Counted from the stretch's first letter, positions 48,401 through 57,927 are shown. The stretch is DNA of 64,000 bases from Deinococcus multiflagellatus (GCF_020166415.1 NZ_JAIQXV010000015.1:61127-125126); one strand, 5' to 3'. Numbers and translations: made by a program. The notes: generated by a model not told the origin, from the sequence alone.

Positions 48401-48681
48401 TGGACCTGTCGCTGAATCGGTGCAGCCTCTACCTGGGGCAGGGCGGCCAGCTGCTCACTGACGATTTGGCGCTGAACAGCGAGCCGGGTTACCTCCTGCT
48501 GCTCTAACCCTGAGGCCCGCAGCATGGGCCCAGCCGCTTGCCGCTGCAATGCCTGAGGCCGCCACAGGTGGGCCTGGGCGCCGCTGATCGCTGGGTGGGG
48601 CGCAAGGTCTGGGGCTTGCACCGGGGCAGGGCCGCGCCGCGCCGCTTTCTTGGTCAGGGACGGACCCTGGTGTTCAAACAT
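45403..48681 (-). CDS. DUF4157 (eCIS core domain) large protein
   Basis: A 1092-residue protein. The N-terminal ~245 residues contain about ten short [VLI]-Q-R-x motifs (LQRQ, VQRQ, IQRQ and variants). Residues 246-322 are a DUF4157 domain with the metalloprotease-like HEVTH at 312-316 and HDDAEADRLAKGVNALAFTTGSDIFF. A long Lys/Ala-rich coiled-coil stretch follows (about 365-640), then a glycine-rich hydrophobic block (about 665-800) that could insert in membranes, and a basic C-terminal domain of unknown fold. GGAGG precedes the ATG at 48681. DUF4157 proteins are linked to extracellular contractile injection systems and toxins; no injection-system structural genes are in the window. Confidence 0.85.
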   Translation of the reverse strand: MFEHQGPSLTKKAARRGPAPVQAPDLAPHPAISGAQAHLWRPQALQRQAAGPMLRASGLEQQEVTRLAVQRQIVSEQLAALPQVEAAPIQRQVQPVPAKPQSPADWVTVMRHRAEQVEGKSLDTRQYAQFTALQRQVANTLVQGFRADRGPAQARYDTYGEHLATLQRHEISAPVSRVVLGLVPPGERLALQRAVDTAVQRYEAEAALSATAAHRQTLQRQLAELDAEATQPVLQRIQARRGGGNPLPEAIQRHLEQGLNHDLSRVRIHDDAEADRLAKGVNALAFTTGSDIFFQSGRFNPNSQSGLELLAHEVTHTVQQSQGRVGPGVDPDAGLEAEARTMGAKLAATPMPQKARPVQRQVASPAPATAVQRWGLGDLKKLAGSARDKLKSAVGTVQKAAQQRIQKTVARVQKAAAPAIKAAREAASQTLKQAQALRARVRTQIQAAGKTAREYGRKTLQTVKDKGQQAVQSARDKAAQLRVQAHQLAVRAASTVVQVQTKLKDKARIISGTLRQAASIAALNLRDKATAARTKLKTAATGLLNNVKTRAQNAWTQAKAAGQQVRQRLTAAAASAKTKIAALAKTAATKAQSLKRRIGAKATRALRTAKGGLGKFLKNRPATALLLGTGAAFTAFQAIKKGGVKGLVNAVKGNASEAWKWATSTEGKATLARLAVTVGVTVGAAALTGLTGGLAAPLLIMAAGSAGGGALGRLAQNAVLRTDDKYKDKVGLMQGVLDPKAMAFDAALGVVMGPGAALAGGLVKGAAGNLGRYALRPMGKGLVQGARRVIGGRLGSQTASRAALGTQQSVGRQAMMNRVQLLWKDMKQYNSKLAKETWDEMKQSLYGSAGVAGKAAKDTKLLLGGRKALKAKQFDIARDRVSVMDHREVLTLASKLKLPSHFSQSRLRELVAQGLVKTNHQLVARPIAQQALKAARGRFGADLKRAAFGAPKRRGETMARRLLRGAGNLLTFGPRATYRTMLEKDAGWSKAIREGVGTGHMIGSMSNEAVKGAVLAAKTEMVKPDGQQEPINGLKLARDSFLNALGFNPDYLSEKAIGAAATDAAKSANSSVGAAGMNDPLQLEDAPKVAGP

Positions 48682-48705
48682 GCCGTAACCTCCGGAACTT
48701 AAGCT

Positions 48706-48718
48706 TGACAATAAGTCA
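48706..48718. promoter_or_regulatory. Small palindrome upstream of the DUF4157 gene
   Basis: TGAC-AATAA-GTCA in an AT-rich patch 25 bases before the DUF4157 start. Could be an operator or chance. Confidence 0.3.
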
Positions 48719-48743
48719 TTTGTGCCCCGGAAGCATGGGCTGC

Positions 48744-49178
48744 TTAGCGAATCCGGGTCACCTGCCGCGTTTCGGGATCGTTCATGTGCTCCAGGCGCAG
48801 CACTGGGGCGTCCGGGTAATCGGTGTACAGCCCTTCGCCCCATTCAATCAGGCTTAGGCGGCTGCGCTGCACCTGCTCGTCCAGGTCCATCTCGTACAGT
48901 TCGGCCACGTCACGCACGCGGTAGGCGTCCACGTGCAGCACTGGCCCCGCCGGGGTGGGGTAGAGGTTCATCAGGGCGTAGGTGGGGCTGGTCACCGCGC
49001 CGTCAAAGCCCAGGGCCGCCACCAGCCCCTGCGAGAAGCTGGTCTTGCCGGCGCCCAGTTCACCTTCCAGAAACAGCACCGTGCCGGGGGCCAGGGCCAT
49101 CCAGGCGGCGCCGAACGCGTGCTGCTCGCTGAGCCCACGCAGCACCCGGCGCTCGCCCACGGCCAGGGGCAGGGTCAC
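48744..49178 (-). CDS. tsaE: tRNA threonylcarbamoyladenosine biosynthesis ATPase TsaE
   Basis: A 144-residue TsaE: Walker A LEGELGAGKTSFSQGL, TSPTYALMNLYPT, LHVDAYRV and the LSLIEWGE motif. It supports the TsaB-TsaD complex in making t6A37 of ANN-decoding tRNAs. The GTG at 49178 overlaps the stop of the coiled-coil gene by four bases, matching the other junctions in this operon; an upstream ATG would overlap by 25. Confidence 0.95.
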   Translation of the reverse strand: MTLPLAVGERRVLRGLSEQHAFGAAWMALAPGTVLFLEGELGAGKTSFSQGLVAALGFDGAVTSPTYALMNLYPTPAGPVLHVDAYRVRDVAELYEMDLDEQVQRSRLSLIEWGEGLYTDYPDAPVLRLEHMNDPETRQVTRIR

Positions 49179-51166
49179 GGCAACCCGGTGTCCAGCCACG
49201 CGCCCACCTGCTCATCCAGTTCGGTCCAGTTCTGGGCGCGGCCCAGGCGCCACTCGCCGGGCACCGTGCTGCGCGCCGACCAGACGTGGGTGGCGTCGCC
49301 CATGTCCAGGCGGTGCAGCCCCAGCGCCGTGGCCTGGGCCAGCAGCGCCGCCATGCCCTGCGCCGAGAGGGTCTGGGCGCCCTGGCGAATCTGGCCGCCT
49401 TCCAGGGTCCAGGTTTCCGCCGGTTCAGCGCTGGCCACCGGGGCGGGTGCCGGCGTAGGCGGCGTGGCCGGCGCCGAGAGCAGCGTGTCGAAGATAGATG
49501 CGGGGGTGCCGCCACTGCTGGGGGGCGGCGGGGGCGGGGCCAGGGTGGGGTCCGGGTTGCTGGCCAGCGGGGGGGTGCTTTCCTCGAAATCGAACACGTC
49601 CAGCAGGCCGCTCAGGGCGTCCTGGCCGAAGGTCGAGGTGACCTCCTGCGCGGCGCGGTATTCGGCGTGGGCCTCGGCCAGCAGGGCCTCGGCGTCGGCC
49701 AGGGTCTGGGCGTAGCGTTCCCGGGCCTGGGCGCTCAGTTGCCCCAGGCGGCGCTGGGCGCGCAGGGTGTCGGCCAGGCGCCCCAGGCGCTGGGTGGTTT
49801 CCCCGGCGAGGTGGCGCACCGTGTCGTACTCCTGCACCACCCGGTCGGCGCGGGCGTCAAAGTCCTCGCGTTCCTGGGCGGCGGCGCCCATGCGGCGCTC
49901 CAGCACGCTCCACAGGCTGGCGGGGTCCACGCTGCCGCCCTGGGCCAGCCGGGCGCGGGCGTCGGCCAGCAGGGGCGCCAGTTCGGCGCTGGCGCCGGGC
50001 ACGTTGCGCGCCGAGCGCTCGATTTCCAGCAGTTCGCGCTGCAGTTCCAGCTGGGCGCGGGCGTCCACGCCGGCCTGCAGGGCCTCGTGCATGGCCTGCA
50101 GTTCCTGCAGTTCATCGGTGGCGAGGCTGCCGCTGTCCAGCAGGTGACGGGCCGAATCCAGGGCAATGCGGGTGTCGGCCCCCGCCTGCACCCGGCCCAG
50201 TTCGGCTTCCAGGCGGGCAAACTGCTCGCGCTGCAGTTGCAGCAGGGCGCCGCGCTCGGTTTTCAGGGCCTCGCGCCAGCCGCTCACCACGTCCTCGGTC
50301 AGCTTGGCCTGGGCCTGCAGGGCGCGCAGGCCCTCGTGGCGCTCGCGCAGGTCGGGGCGGGCCTGCAGCAGGGCCGTAAATTCGCGTTCCACGCTGGCCA
50401 GCTGCTGCGCGGCATGTTCCTGTTCCAGCGCCAGCACGCGCGCCTGGGCATCCGGGTCCAGAATGGTCGCCGAGGTGGGCACAGCCGGGTTTTCCACCGT
50501 CTGCACCACCGAGGATTCCAGGGCCTTGCGCAGGTTAAAGGTGAGGTTGCGCGCGCGCTCCACCTCGCCGGGCAGCAGCGTGCCCTGTTTCTGGGCCTCG
50601 TCAATCTGGCCGATCAGGGTGTCCAGGCGCCGCACGTCCTTGCCGCCCATGCCCTGCACCCGGGCGAAGGTGGCGCGCAGTTCTGCGAGGTCCTGGCCCT
50701 GTTCCACCAGCCCTTCTTGCAGGCGGCGGTCCATGGTGTCAATCAGGTTCTGGCCTTCTTGCACCAGGGCGCTGATGTCGCGGCCCTCTTTTTCTTCCTG
50801 GCGGGCCACGCTGAGCACGCCGCGCAGGCGCTGGGTTTCGGGCCAGTCAAAGTACAGCGAGAAGCGCCGCGCACCCTCTTCCAGCCCCAGCAAGGAGCTG
50901 AGCTGGTTGGGCAAGAGGCGCTCCTGCGTGGACTTCATGATCTCGTTGAGCACTTCCGAGACGCGCTTTTTGGCCAGCGGCGCGGGCACGCTCAGCTGCA
51001 GCCGCTTGAAGACTTCCTTTTTCAGAATGTCTTCGAGCATCCCCGGGTCAATGGTATCCAGCGAGCCGCCGCGCGCCTGGGCGGCGTCTTGCAGAATGCG
51101 TTCCAGCGCGCGGGGCGAGACCAGATCGCCCAGCATCTTCACCGGCAGTCGGCTGAGGGTCGCCAT
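49175..51166 (-). CDS. Large coiled-coil protein
   Basis: A 663-residue protein starting with MATLSRLPVKMLGDLVSPRALERILQ. Residues ~100-500 are nearly continuous coiled coil (many EL/AL/RL heptads, Gln/Ala/Glu-rich). A Pro-rich linker (about 540-580, with PPPPPP) leads to a short C-terminal domain (WTLEGGQIRQGAQTL ... HVWSARSTVPGEW). Its ATG overlaps the upstream stop by one base (TGATG). Not a recognised family; the N-terminal 90 residues may pair with the roadblock protein, whose N-terminus is similar in style (see that entry). Confidence 0.75.
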   Translation of the reverse strand: MATLSRLPVKMLGDLVSPRALERILQDAAQARGGSLDTIDPGMLEDILKKEVFKRLQLSVPAPLAKKRVSEVLNEIMKSTQERLLPNQLSSLLGLEEGARRFSLYFDWPETQRLRGVLSVARQEEKEGRDISALVQEGQNLIDTMDRRLQEGLVEQGQDLAELRATFARVQGMGGKDVRRLDTLIGQIDEAQKQGTLLPGEVERARNLTFNLRKALESSVVQTVENPAVPTSATILDPDAQARVLALEQEHAAQQLASVEREFTALLQARPDLRERHEGLRALQAQAKLTEDVVSGWREALKTERGALLQLQREQFARLEAELGRVQAGADTRIALDSARHLLDSGSLATDELQELQAMHEALQAGVDARAQLELQRELLEIERSARNVPGASAELAPLLADARARLAQGGSVDPASLWSVLERRMGAAAQEREDFDARADRVVQEYDTVRHLAGETTQRLGRLADTLRAQRRLGQLSAQARERYAQTLADAEALLAEAHAEYRAAQEVTSTFGQDALSGLLDVFDFEESTPPLASNPDPTLAPPPPPPSSGGTPASIFDTLLSAPATPPTPAPAPVASAEPAETWTLEGGQIRQGAQTLSAQGMAALLAQATALGLHRLDMGDATHVWSARSTVPGEWRLGRAQNWTELDEQVGAWLDTGLP

Positions 51167-52773
51167 CAGAGTTCCTCGTCCCAATCAACGGTGGCAGCGC
51201 TCTCCACGGTGGTGTTCTTGGCCGAGCTGCTGCCCGCGCCCAGCAGCCCGAACTGCTCGCACAGCCCCCGGAACCCGAAGGCCATCAGGCCGATGGCCAC
51301 CGCGCTCAGCAGGGCCCAGATCGGCAGGGCGTAGGCGCTCTGGGTCAGTGTCAGGTTGGTCAGGCCGCGCAGGGCGCCGGCCCCGAACACGTCGCCCAGG
51401 GCGCCCAGAAAGCCAAAGACCCCTTCAAGCATCAGCGGCAGCATGAGGAGGGCCAGGCCCGTCATGATGGCGCGCCAGTAGGTGTTGCGGCCCCCAAAGG
51501 CGAGGTTCAGCAGGTACAGCGGCGCGGCGGTGGCCAGCGCCAGCAGCAGGAACACCAGCACCCGCAGCCAGCCCGAGAACCAGCGGCTGATGCCCAGCGA
51601 GGTGGTGTCCAGGGCGCTGGCCCCCTGCCCGGCCTGCTGGCGCTCGGCGTTCGCCAGCCCGCCAATCAGGGCCTGCACGTCGCTGACCCGCAGGGCGCTG
51701 CGGCCCTGGGCGCGCTCGGTGGCCGCCGTGACCTGGGCAAACGCGGCGTTGTCGCGCAGCGGGGCGGGCACGCGCGCCAGCGCCGCCGAAGCCTGGGTCA
51801 GGGCCTCGCGCGCCGCCGCCGCGTCGCCGTGGCCAGCCGCCGCCTGGGCGCGGCCCAGTTCGGCGTACGCGGTGGCCAGGGCGCCCGCCGCGCTGGCTGT
51901 GGCCGCCGGAGCCGGCTGCGGGCGGGGTTGGGGTGCCGGGGTCGGGGTGGGTGCGGGGGTGGGCGCCGGGGTGCCCTGGGCCGGGGAGGTGGTGGGCTGC
52001 CCGCCGCTGCCCCCCGTCCCCGCACCGCTGCTGGCCGGCGGGGTGGCCAGCGAGCGGTTCAGGGCCGCCGCGCCCTGGCGCAGGGTGCTTAAGGAAGTGG
52101 CCAGCGCGGCGGTGTCGCCGGCGGTCAGTTGCCGCAGGGCGTCGCCAAACTGCGACACCCGCAGCGTGCCCACCCCAGTGGCGTCCTGCACGGTGGTAAA
52201 CCAGCCGGTGGCGCGCGCCAGATTCACGTACGACGCCGTGGTCTGCTCGGCGCGGGTGGCCTGCAGGGCGCTCACCACCTTGGCCGCCGCCGCGCGCTGC
52301 AGCTGCCACGCGGTGCGCTCCAGTCGTCCGGCGCGGGCGTCCTGGGCCAGGGTCTGGCTGGCCGCCCCCAGGCCAAATTCGCGCGCCAGCACCTGCAACT
52401 GGGCGTCACTGTTGTCGGGGGCGGCGCTCAGGGCGGCCAGGGTCTGGTCGTACAGCGCCTTGCGCATCAGGCCCCGGGCCAGCAGCACCTGGGCTTCCAG
52501 TTCGGCGGGCGTGCGGGCCAGGGCGCCGCGCGCGCCGCTCAGGGCGTCGGTTAGGCCGCGCACAATCTGCTGGTTGCGCAGGGTGGGGGCCAGGGTATCC
52601 AAAGCACTCTGGGCCGCGTCCAGCCGGTTTAAGGCCGCCTGCGGCGACTGGGCGCGCGCCGTTACCGCGCCGTCCAGGTTGCTGGCCAGGGCCGCGTACG
52701 CCTTGAGGTCCTGCGCGCCCGCTGTGCCAAGGCTCAGGGCCGCCAGCAGACTCCACCGGGCCGCGCGCTTCAC
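51166..52773 (-). CDS. Exported/membrane protein with helical repeats and Pro-rich linker
   Basis: A 535-residue protein from a GTG at 52773 that overlaps the roadblock gene by four bases. A signal peptide (WSLLAALSLGTAGA) is followed by helical, Ala/Leu-rich sequence, a low-complexity Pro/Ala/Thr linker (about 260-300), more helices, then three or so membrane helices near 400-500 (WLRVLVFLLLALATAAPLYLL) and an acidic cytoplasmic tail ending DWDEEL. It could connect an envelope part to the cytoplasmic coiled-coil protein. No family recognised. Confidence 0.72.
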   Translation of the reverse strand: MKRAARWSLLAALSLGTAGAQDLKAYAALASNLDGAVTARAQSPQAALNRLDAAQSALDTLAPTLRNQQIVRGLTDALSGARGALARTPAELEAQVLLARGLMRKALYDQTLAALSAAPDNSDAQLQVLAREFGLGAASQTLAQDARAGRLERTAWQLQRAAAAKVVSALQATRAEQTTASYVNLARATGWFTTVQDATGVGTLRVSQFGDALRQLTAGDTAALATSLSTLRQGAAALNRSLATPPASSGAGTGGSGGQPTTSPAQGTPAPTPAPTPTPAPQPRPQPAPAATASAAGALATAYAELGRAQAAAGHGDAAAAREALTQASAALARVPAPLRDNAAFAQVTAATERAQGRSALRVSDVQALIGGLANAERQQAGQGASALDTTSLGISRWFSGWLRVLVFLLLALATAAPLYLLNLAFGGRNTYWRAIMTGLALLMLPLMLEGVFGFLGALGDVFGAGALRGLTNLTLTQSAYALPIWALLSAVAIGLMAFGFRGLCEQFGLLGAGSSSAKNTTVESAATVDWDEEL

Positions 52774-53489
52774 GCCGCCACCCGGAGCTGCTGCAGTTCC
52801 ACAATCAGGCGGCCCACATTGGCCTGCGAGGTGGCGACCACCGCCACGCAGTAGCCGCCCAGCGGGCACACGCAGACGGTCTGGCCGCCCAGGTCCGCCG
52901 AGAGCAGCTTCAGCGCCCGTTTCTGAAACAGCATGGCGCTGGCGGCCACCACGCCGCCCAGGCCCGCCGGGTCGCGCACCGCCTTGACCCGCAGCACCTC
53001 GCCGCTGGCGCGGCAGACCATCACGCCCTGCACCCCGCTGAAGCGCCCCAGGGTCTGAATCAGGGCGTCCTGGTCGCCCGGCAGCGCCAGGTCATAGGTG
53101 CGGGTGGTGGGGGCCACGCCGTATTCGGGGTCGTCGAATTCAAAATCGTCGGCGCTCAGGCCCAGGTCGTCAAACACGGTGTCAGTCTGGGGTTCATCCC
53201 AGGTGGCCAGCGGCACATTCTGGGTGAAGAGGGTGGGCGCTTTGGGATACTGCGCTTCAAGTTGCGCCGCCAGATTCAGCAGTTCCTTGCGGGCGCGGGC
53301 GGGGGGCAGCACGGTGCTCAGGCGCGCGAGCAACGGCCCAGACAGCACCTTCTGCATGTCCTGCGCCGTCACGGTTTCGGCCGAGAGGCCCTGCTCGCGC
53401 AGCACTGAGCGCAGCATGGTCTCGGCCGCACGATCAGAGACGACGCCCGACAAGGCGCGGACAATCATGGTGTACACAGCGTTGGTCAT
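52770..53489 (-). CDS. Roadblock/LC7-domain-like protein
   Basis: A 239-residue protein. The first ~90 residues (TNAVYTMIVRALSGVVSDRAAETMLRSVLREQGLSAETVTAQDMQKVL) form a helical bundle resembling the start of the coiled-coil protein in the same operon. The C-terminal ~110 residues have a roadblock/LC7 pattern: LIQTLGRFSGVQGVMVCRASGEVLRVKAV, ... LGGQTVCVCPLGGYCVAVVATSQANVGRLIVEL. Roadblock proteins often regulate Ras-like or MglA GTPases. First gene of a four-gene operon; TATACT lies 15 bases before the ATG and GAGG closer. Confidence 0.8.
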   Translation of the reverse strand: MTNAVYTMIVRALSGVVSDRAAETMLRSVLREQGLSAETVTAQDMQKVLSGPLLARLSTVLPPARARKELLNLAAQLEAQYPKAPTLFTQNVPLATWDEPQTDTVFDDLGLSADDFEFDDPEYGVAPTTRTYDLALPGDQDALIQTLGRFSGVQGVMVCRASGEVLRVKAVRDPAGLGGVVAASAMLFQKRALKLLSADLGGQTVCVCPLGGYCVAVVATSQANVGRLIVELQQLRVAA

Positions 53490-53668
53490 GAGGAACCTCA
53501 AGAGAGTATAGAAAGGCCGCGCTTACATTTTTGTCTCATCTGGATTGTGCCGCAACTGGGCCCCCAGGGTGCGGGGGCGCGCGCCGAAAAGGGGCCCTGC
53601 TATACTCCCGGCGCGGTCTGGTCCGCCCGGCCAGCGGCCAGCCCCGCACCGCACACCCACACGCACAC

Positions 53669-53745
<77 letters not shown>

Positions 53746-53751
53746 CGAAAA

Positions 53752-53777
53752 GCCCCCGCCAGCCGGCGGGGTTTTTT
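53752..53777 (+). terminator. Intrinsic terminator of tRNA-Arg
   Basis: Perfect 7-bp stem CCCCGCC / GGCGGGG with loop AGCC, followed by TTTTTT. Confidence 0.92.
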
Positions 53778-53796
53778 GTGTGCGCCCATCTCCCCC

Positions 53797-54711
<915 letters not shown>

Positions 54712-54777
54712 GGGCCCCAGGATGCCAGAGTGCGCGGCCCCCACGGGGTGCCGGGGCGAATCTGCCATCCTGTGCGC

Positions 54778-55146
54778 ATGGGACCTTGGCTGTGGGTCAT
54801 GGTAGGCGGCGCGCTGGGCGCGGGCGCGCGCTACGGCCTGGGCCTGCTGGGCGCGGGGCTGGACAGCCGCAGCGGCTTTCCCGTGACCACCCTGCTGATC
54901 AATGTGGGCGGGTCGTTCGCGCTGGGCCTCACGCTGGCGCTCGTGGAACGCGGCCTGTGGCCCGAGGCGGCGCGGCTGGCGGTGGGCAGCGGGCTGCTGG
55001 GGGGGTTCACCACCTTTTCGGCCTTCAGTGCCGGGCTGGGCGACCTGCTGGCCTCTCCGGGCCGGGCGGCGGGCTACGCCGGGCTCAGCGTGGGGCTGGG
55101 GCTGGCGGGGGCGCTGCTGGGTCGCGCCTGGGGCGGGCGGCTGTGA
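54778..55146 (+). CDS. crcB: Fluoride channel CrcB/FluC
   Basis: A 122-residue four-helix membrane protein: [17 protein letters not shown] (helix 1 GGxxGAxxRY motif), [17 protein letters not shown] (pore Asn) and [16 protein letters not shown] (the TTFS Phe-box stretch). It exports fluoride as an antiparallel dimer. CATCCT lies six bases before the ATG. The stop overlaps the xseA start by four bases. Confidence 0.95.
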   Translation: MGPWLWVMVGGALGAGARYGLGLLGAGLDSRSGFPVTTLLINVGGSFALGLTLALVERGLWPEAARLAVGSGLLGGFTTFSAFSAGLGDLLASPGRAAGYAGLSVGLGLAGALLGRAWGGRL

Positions 55147-56342
55147 CGCGGCGCAAGAAAGGGGAGACCCGTCCCCCCGAACAGTTTCTGGAACTCTCGG
55201 AACTGCTGGCCTATGTGGGCCAGGTGATCGCCCGGGGCCTGCCCGGCGCCGTGTGGGTGCGCGCCGAGATCGCCGCCGTGACCGACCGGCGCCACCTGTA
55301 CCTGGACCTTGTGCAAAGTGGCGACGAAGGCGAGGTGGCCCGCTGCCGCGCCACCGTGTGGGCCCGCGAGCGCTTTGGCCTGGAAACCAAGTTCCGCCGC
55401 GCCACGGGCGGGGGCCTGACGGCGGGCCTGAAGGTACTCCTCTTTGGCGAGGCCACCTTTCACGAGCAGTACGGCTTTGCGCTGAACGTACTGGACATTG
55501 CCCCCGAATTCACCCTGGGCGACGCGGCCCTGCGGCTGGCCGAGGGGCGCGAAACCCTGGTGCGCGAGGGGGTCTACGGCCTGAACCGCCTGCTGGCTCT
55601 GCCCACCGACTTCTTCCGCTTTGCGGTGCTGTCGCCGCGCGAGGCCGCCGGGCTGGGCGATTTCCGCCGCGAGGTTGATCCGCTGGAGCGCGCCGGGGTG
55701 CTGCGCCCGGTGTATCTGGAAGCCACTTTTCAGGGCCCGGCCGCCGCCGCCAGCCTGCGCCGGGGGGTGCAGGACGCCCTGGCGCTTCATACGGCCGAGC
55801 CGCTGGACGCCCTGGTGGTGATCCGGGGCGGCGGCGCCGTCACCGATCTGGCGTGGCTGAACGACCTGCCGTTCGCCCGCGCGCTGGCCACTTTTCCAGT
55901 GCCGGTGATCACCGGCCTGGGCCACGCCCGAGACGACACCCTGCCCGACGAGGTGGCCTGCGTGCGCACCGACACGCCCAGCAAGGCGGCGACCCTGATT
56001 GTGCGGACAGTCGTCGAGGCCGCCGCGCAGGCCCAGGAAGACGTGCGCACCATCCGCACCCAGGCCGCCCAGGTGCTGGTCGAGGCCGAGGCCGGTGCGC
56101 AGTGGACCCTGGACCGCGCCCGCCGCGCCGCCGGGCGGCAGGTGGACGCCGCCGCCGCCAGCGTGGACGCCCTGATGAAGCAGGCCCTGGGCCTGACCCC
56201 CGCGCGCACGCTGGGCCGGGGCTACGCCCTGGTGCGCGACGCGGCGGGGCGCCCCGTAACCCGCGCTGCCCAGGTGCAGCCCGGCCAGCCCCTGACCCTG
56301 GAGTTCAGCGATGGTGTGGCCGGGGTGACGGCCGAGGGTTGA
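55143..56342 (+). CDS. xseA: Exodeoxyribonuclease VII large subunit
   Basis: A 399-residue XseA. The OB-fold start ([42 protein letters not shown]) precedes the catalytic domain with [47 protein letters not shown] and RTDTPSKAA, then a helical region and the C-terminal [15 protein letters not shown]. With XseB it degrades single-stranded DNA. GTG start overlaps crcB by four bases. No xseB is in the window. Confidence 0.94.
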   Translation: MTRRKKGETRPPEQFLELSELLAYVGQVIARGLPGAVWVRAEIAAVTDRRHLYLDLVQSGDEGEVARCRATVWARERFGLETKFRRATGGGLTAGLKVLLFGEATFHEQYGFALNVLDIAPEFTLGDAALRLAEGRETLVREGVYGLNRLLALPTDFFRFAVLSPREAAGLGDFRREVDPLERAGVLRPVYLEATFQGPAAAASLRRGVQDALALHTAEPLDALVVIRGGGAVTDLAWLNDLPFARALATFPVPVITGLGHARDDTLPDEVACVRTDTPSKAATLIVRTVVEAAAQAQEDVRTIRTQAAQVLVEAEAGAQWTLDRARRAAGRQVDAAAASVDALMKQALGLTPARTLGRGYALVRDAAGRPVTRAAQVQPGQPLTLEFSDGVAGVTAEG

Positions 56343-56365
56343 CTGGGCGTCGTTGGTCCAGGCGA

Positions 56366-56406
56366 AAGCAAAACCTGGCGCCCTTCTTTGGGGGTGCCAG
56401 GTCTTT
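56366..56406 (-). terminator. Hairpin between xseA and the lipoprotein gene
   Basis: Stem ACCTGGC-G-CCC / GGG-T-GCCAGGT with an 8-base loop; on the minus strand it is followed by TTTTGC. Serves converging genes, best for the minus-strand one. Confidence 0.7.
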
Positions 56407-56420
56407 GAGGTGCTAGAGCG

Positions 56421-56900
56421 TTACAGGCGGCGGACGGTGCAGGTGCCGGCCTTCTGCGCCAGATTGGAAAAGGCGCTCAGATTCGGTTCGCCCTCCAAGG
56501 CTTTGAAGAGGTTGCTCATGTCTTTTTCCCTTTCGTGCAGCAGCAGGCCCTTGGCGCTGGCCCAGCCAGGACCTTTGGGGAGGGCAAGGCAGATCATGTA
56601 CCAGGTGTCACCGGCAGGCTGGTCCTTGGGGGTCTCGGTGGGTTGCGCCAGCATCAGGACGTCTTGATCGCCCGAAAGGACCAGCACAGCGTCATTTATT
56701 GCCCGGCCATTGGCGGTGTAAAACCAGTCCCCGTCGTCGTACTCCGGGCGGCCCCGTAGGGTGTAGTTCTGCTGAACGTTCAGACCTGCCTTGGTGGTGC
56801 CCGTCAGTTCAAAGGTGTCCCCGGCTTTCAAAGGTTCCTGGGGAGCGGTGGCGGCGCAGCCCGCGAGCAAAAGGGTGGAGCAAATGAGAAGCTTCTTCAT
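56421..56900 (-). CDS. Small lipoprotein of unknown function
   Basis: A 159-residue lipoprotein with lipobox L-A-G-C (KLLICSTLLLAGC). The mature part (GDTFELTGTTKAGLNVQQNYTLRGRP, DDGDWFYTANGRAINDAVLVLSGDQDVLMLAQPTE) is beta-rich, ending with a Cys pair (one mature, one before the C-terminus). No family recognised. Somewhat lower G+C than neighbours. Confidence 0.75.
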   Translation of the reverse strand: MKKLLICSTLLLAGCAATAPQEPLKAGDTFELTGTTKAGLNVQQNYTLRGRPEYDDGDWFYTANGRAINDAVLVLSGDQDVLMLAQPTETPKDQPAGDTWYMICLALPKGPGWASAKGLLLHEREKDMSNLFKALEGEPNLSAFSNLAQKAGTCTVRRL

Positions 56901-56950
56901 CACTGGCTCAGAAAAGCATAGATCCCGGTGAGCTGCACCTGCATCCTGGG

Positions 56951-57835
56951 TTACCCCCGTTGGTGGTCTGTCCCAGTGCCCTCACCCGTCGCCACTGGCC
57001 GCTCAGGGTCGCTGATCCAGTCGCTCCAGGACCCGGCGTACAGGCGGTTGTCTGGTCCCAAGGGGACCCCGGCCAGTTCGCGGGCCAGCAAGTTGGGGGT
57101 GGCGCTCACTCCACTGCCGCAGTAGGTGATGGTGGGCTGCTCCCCTGTCGCCAGCCGCGCCGCTTGGTCGCCAGCAGGGCGCCAGTGGCCCTGTTCGTCC
57201 AGGGCGCCGCTCCAGTCGCGGTTCACTGCACCGGGAATGTGCCCGGCCCTGGCGTCAATGGGTTCCACCTCGCCCCGGTAGCGCGCGGGAGCGCGGGCAT
57301 CCAGCAGCAGGGTGCCGCTGGGCCGCGCCTGCACGTCGGCCGCCGTGGCCACAAAGTCGGCCTGGACCTGGGGCCGGAAGGTCACGGGGGCATGCTCGGG
57401 TTCCGTCAGCGTCACGGTGCCGCTGGCCTGCACCCAGGCGGGCCAGCCGCCGTCCAGCACCGCCACCTGCGTGTGGCCCAGCCAGCGCAGCAGCCACCAC
57501 GCCCGGGTCGCGTAAAAGCCCTGACCAGTGCGGGGGTCGTCGTAACACACCACCGTCATCTCATTGCCAATGCCCACCGAGCCCAGCCACGCGGCCAGCG
57601 CCTCTGGGTTGGGGAGCGGGTGGCGCCCACCCGCACCGTCCGGCTGAACCGGCCCGCTCAGGTCGGTTTCCAGGTCGGCGTAAATGGCGCCGGGTGCGTG
57701 ACCTTCCAGATAGGCCAGCCGCCCCAGCAGCGGATCGCTGAGGGCGTACCGGCAGTCCAGCACCCGCACCTGTGGGTCGTGCAGGTGAGCCATGAGCCAG
57801 TCTGTGGGCACCAGTGGGGTGGGCAGCGGGGTCAT
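56951..57835 (-). CDS. Thiosulfate/3-mercaptopyruvate sulfurtransferase
   Basis: A 294-residue two-domain rhodanese. The N-terminal inactive domain includes [37 protein letters not shown]; the C-terminal catalytic domain has [33 protein letters not shown] and the active loop [15 protein letters not shown] with the catalytic Cys. CGSGVSA fits the 3-mercaptopyruvate type slightly better than the CRKGVTA thiosulfate type. The ATG at 57835 has TAGGCT five bases upstream. Confidence 0.92.
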   Translation of the reverse strand: MTPLPTPLVPTDWLMAHLHDPQVRVLDCRYALSDPLLGRLAYLEGHAPGAIYADLETDLSGPVQPDGAGGRHPLPNPEALAAWLGSVGIGNEMTVVCYDDPRTGQGFYATRAWWLLRWLGHTQVAVLDGGWPAWVQASGTVTLTEPEHAPVTFRPQVQADFVATAADVQARPSGTLLLDARAPARYRGEVEPIDARAGHIPGAVNRDWSGALDEQGHWRPAGDQAARLATGEQPTITYCGSGVSATPNLLARELAGVPLGPDNRLYAGSWSDWISDPERPVATGEGTGTDHQRG

Positions 57836-57865
57836 GCGGCAGCCTACCGCGAGCCGGACCAAAAG

Positions 57866-57927
57866 AAAAAACCCGCCTTCTTCGGCGGTGATAAGAACAA
57901 GATAGCGCGGTATGCACTCGGGGTCAA
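57866..57927 (-). promoter_or_regulatory. Promoter-terminator cassette, copy 2
   Basis: Minus strand: TTGACC (57927-57922), 17-base spacer with TGCATACCGCG, TATCTT (57904-57899), ten bases, hairpin CCGCC-loop-GGCGG (57888-57873) and TTTTTT. Similarity to copy 3 extends upstream into GGCTGA and a T/G-rich stretch. Confidence 0.78.

Noticed and set aside
49286..51334. Long plus-strand frame opposite the coiled-coil gene
   Set aside because: Antisense shadow created by codon bias; no recognisable domain.
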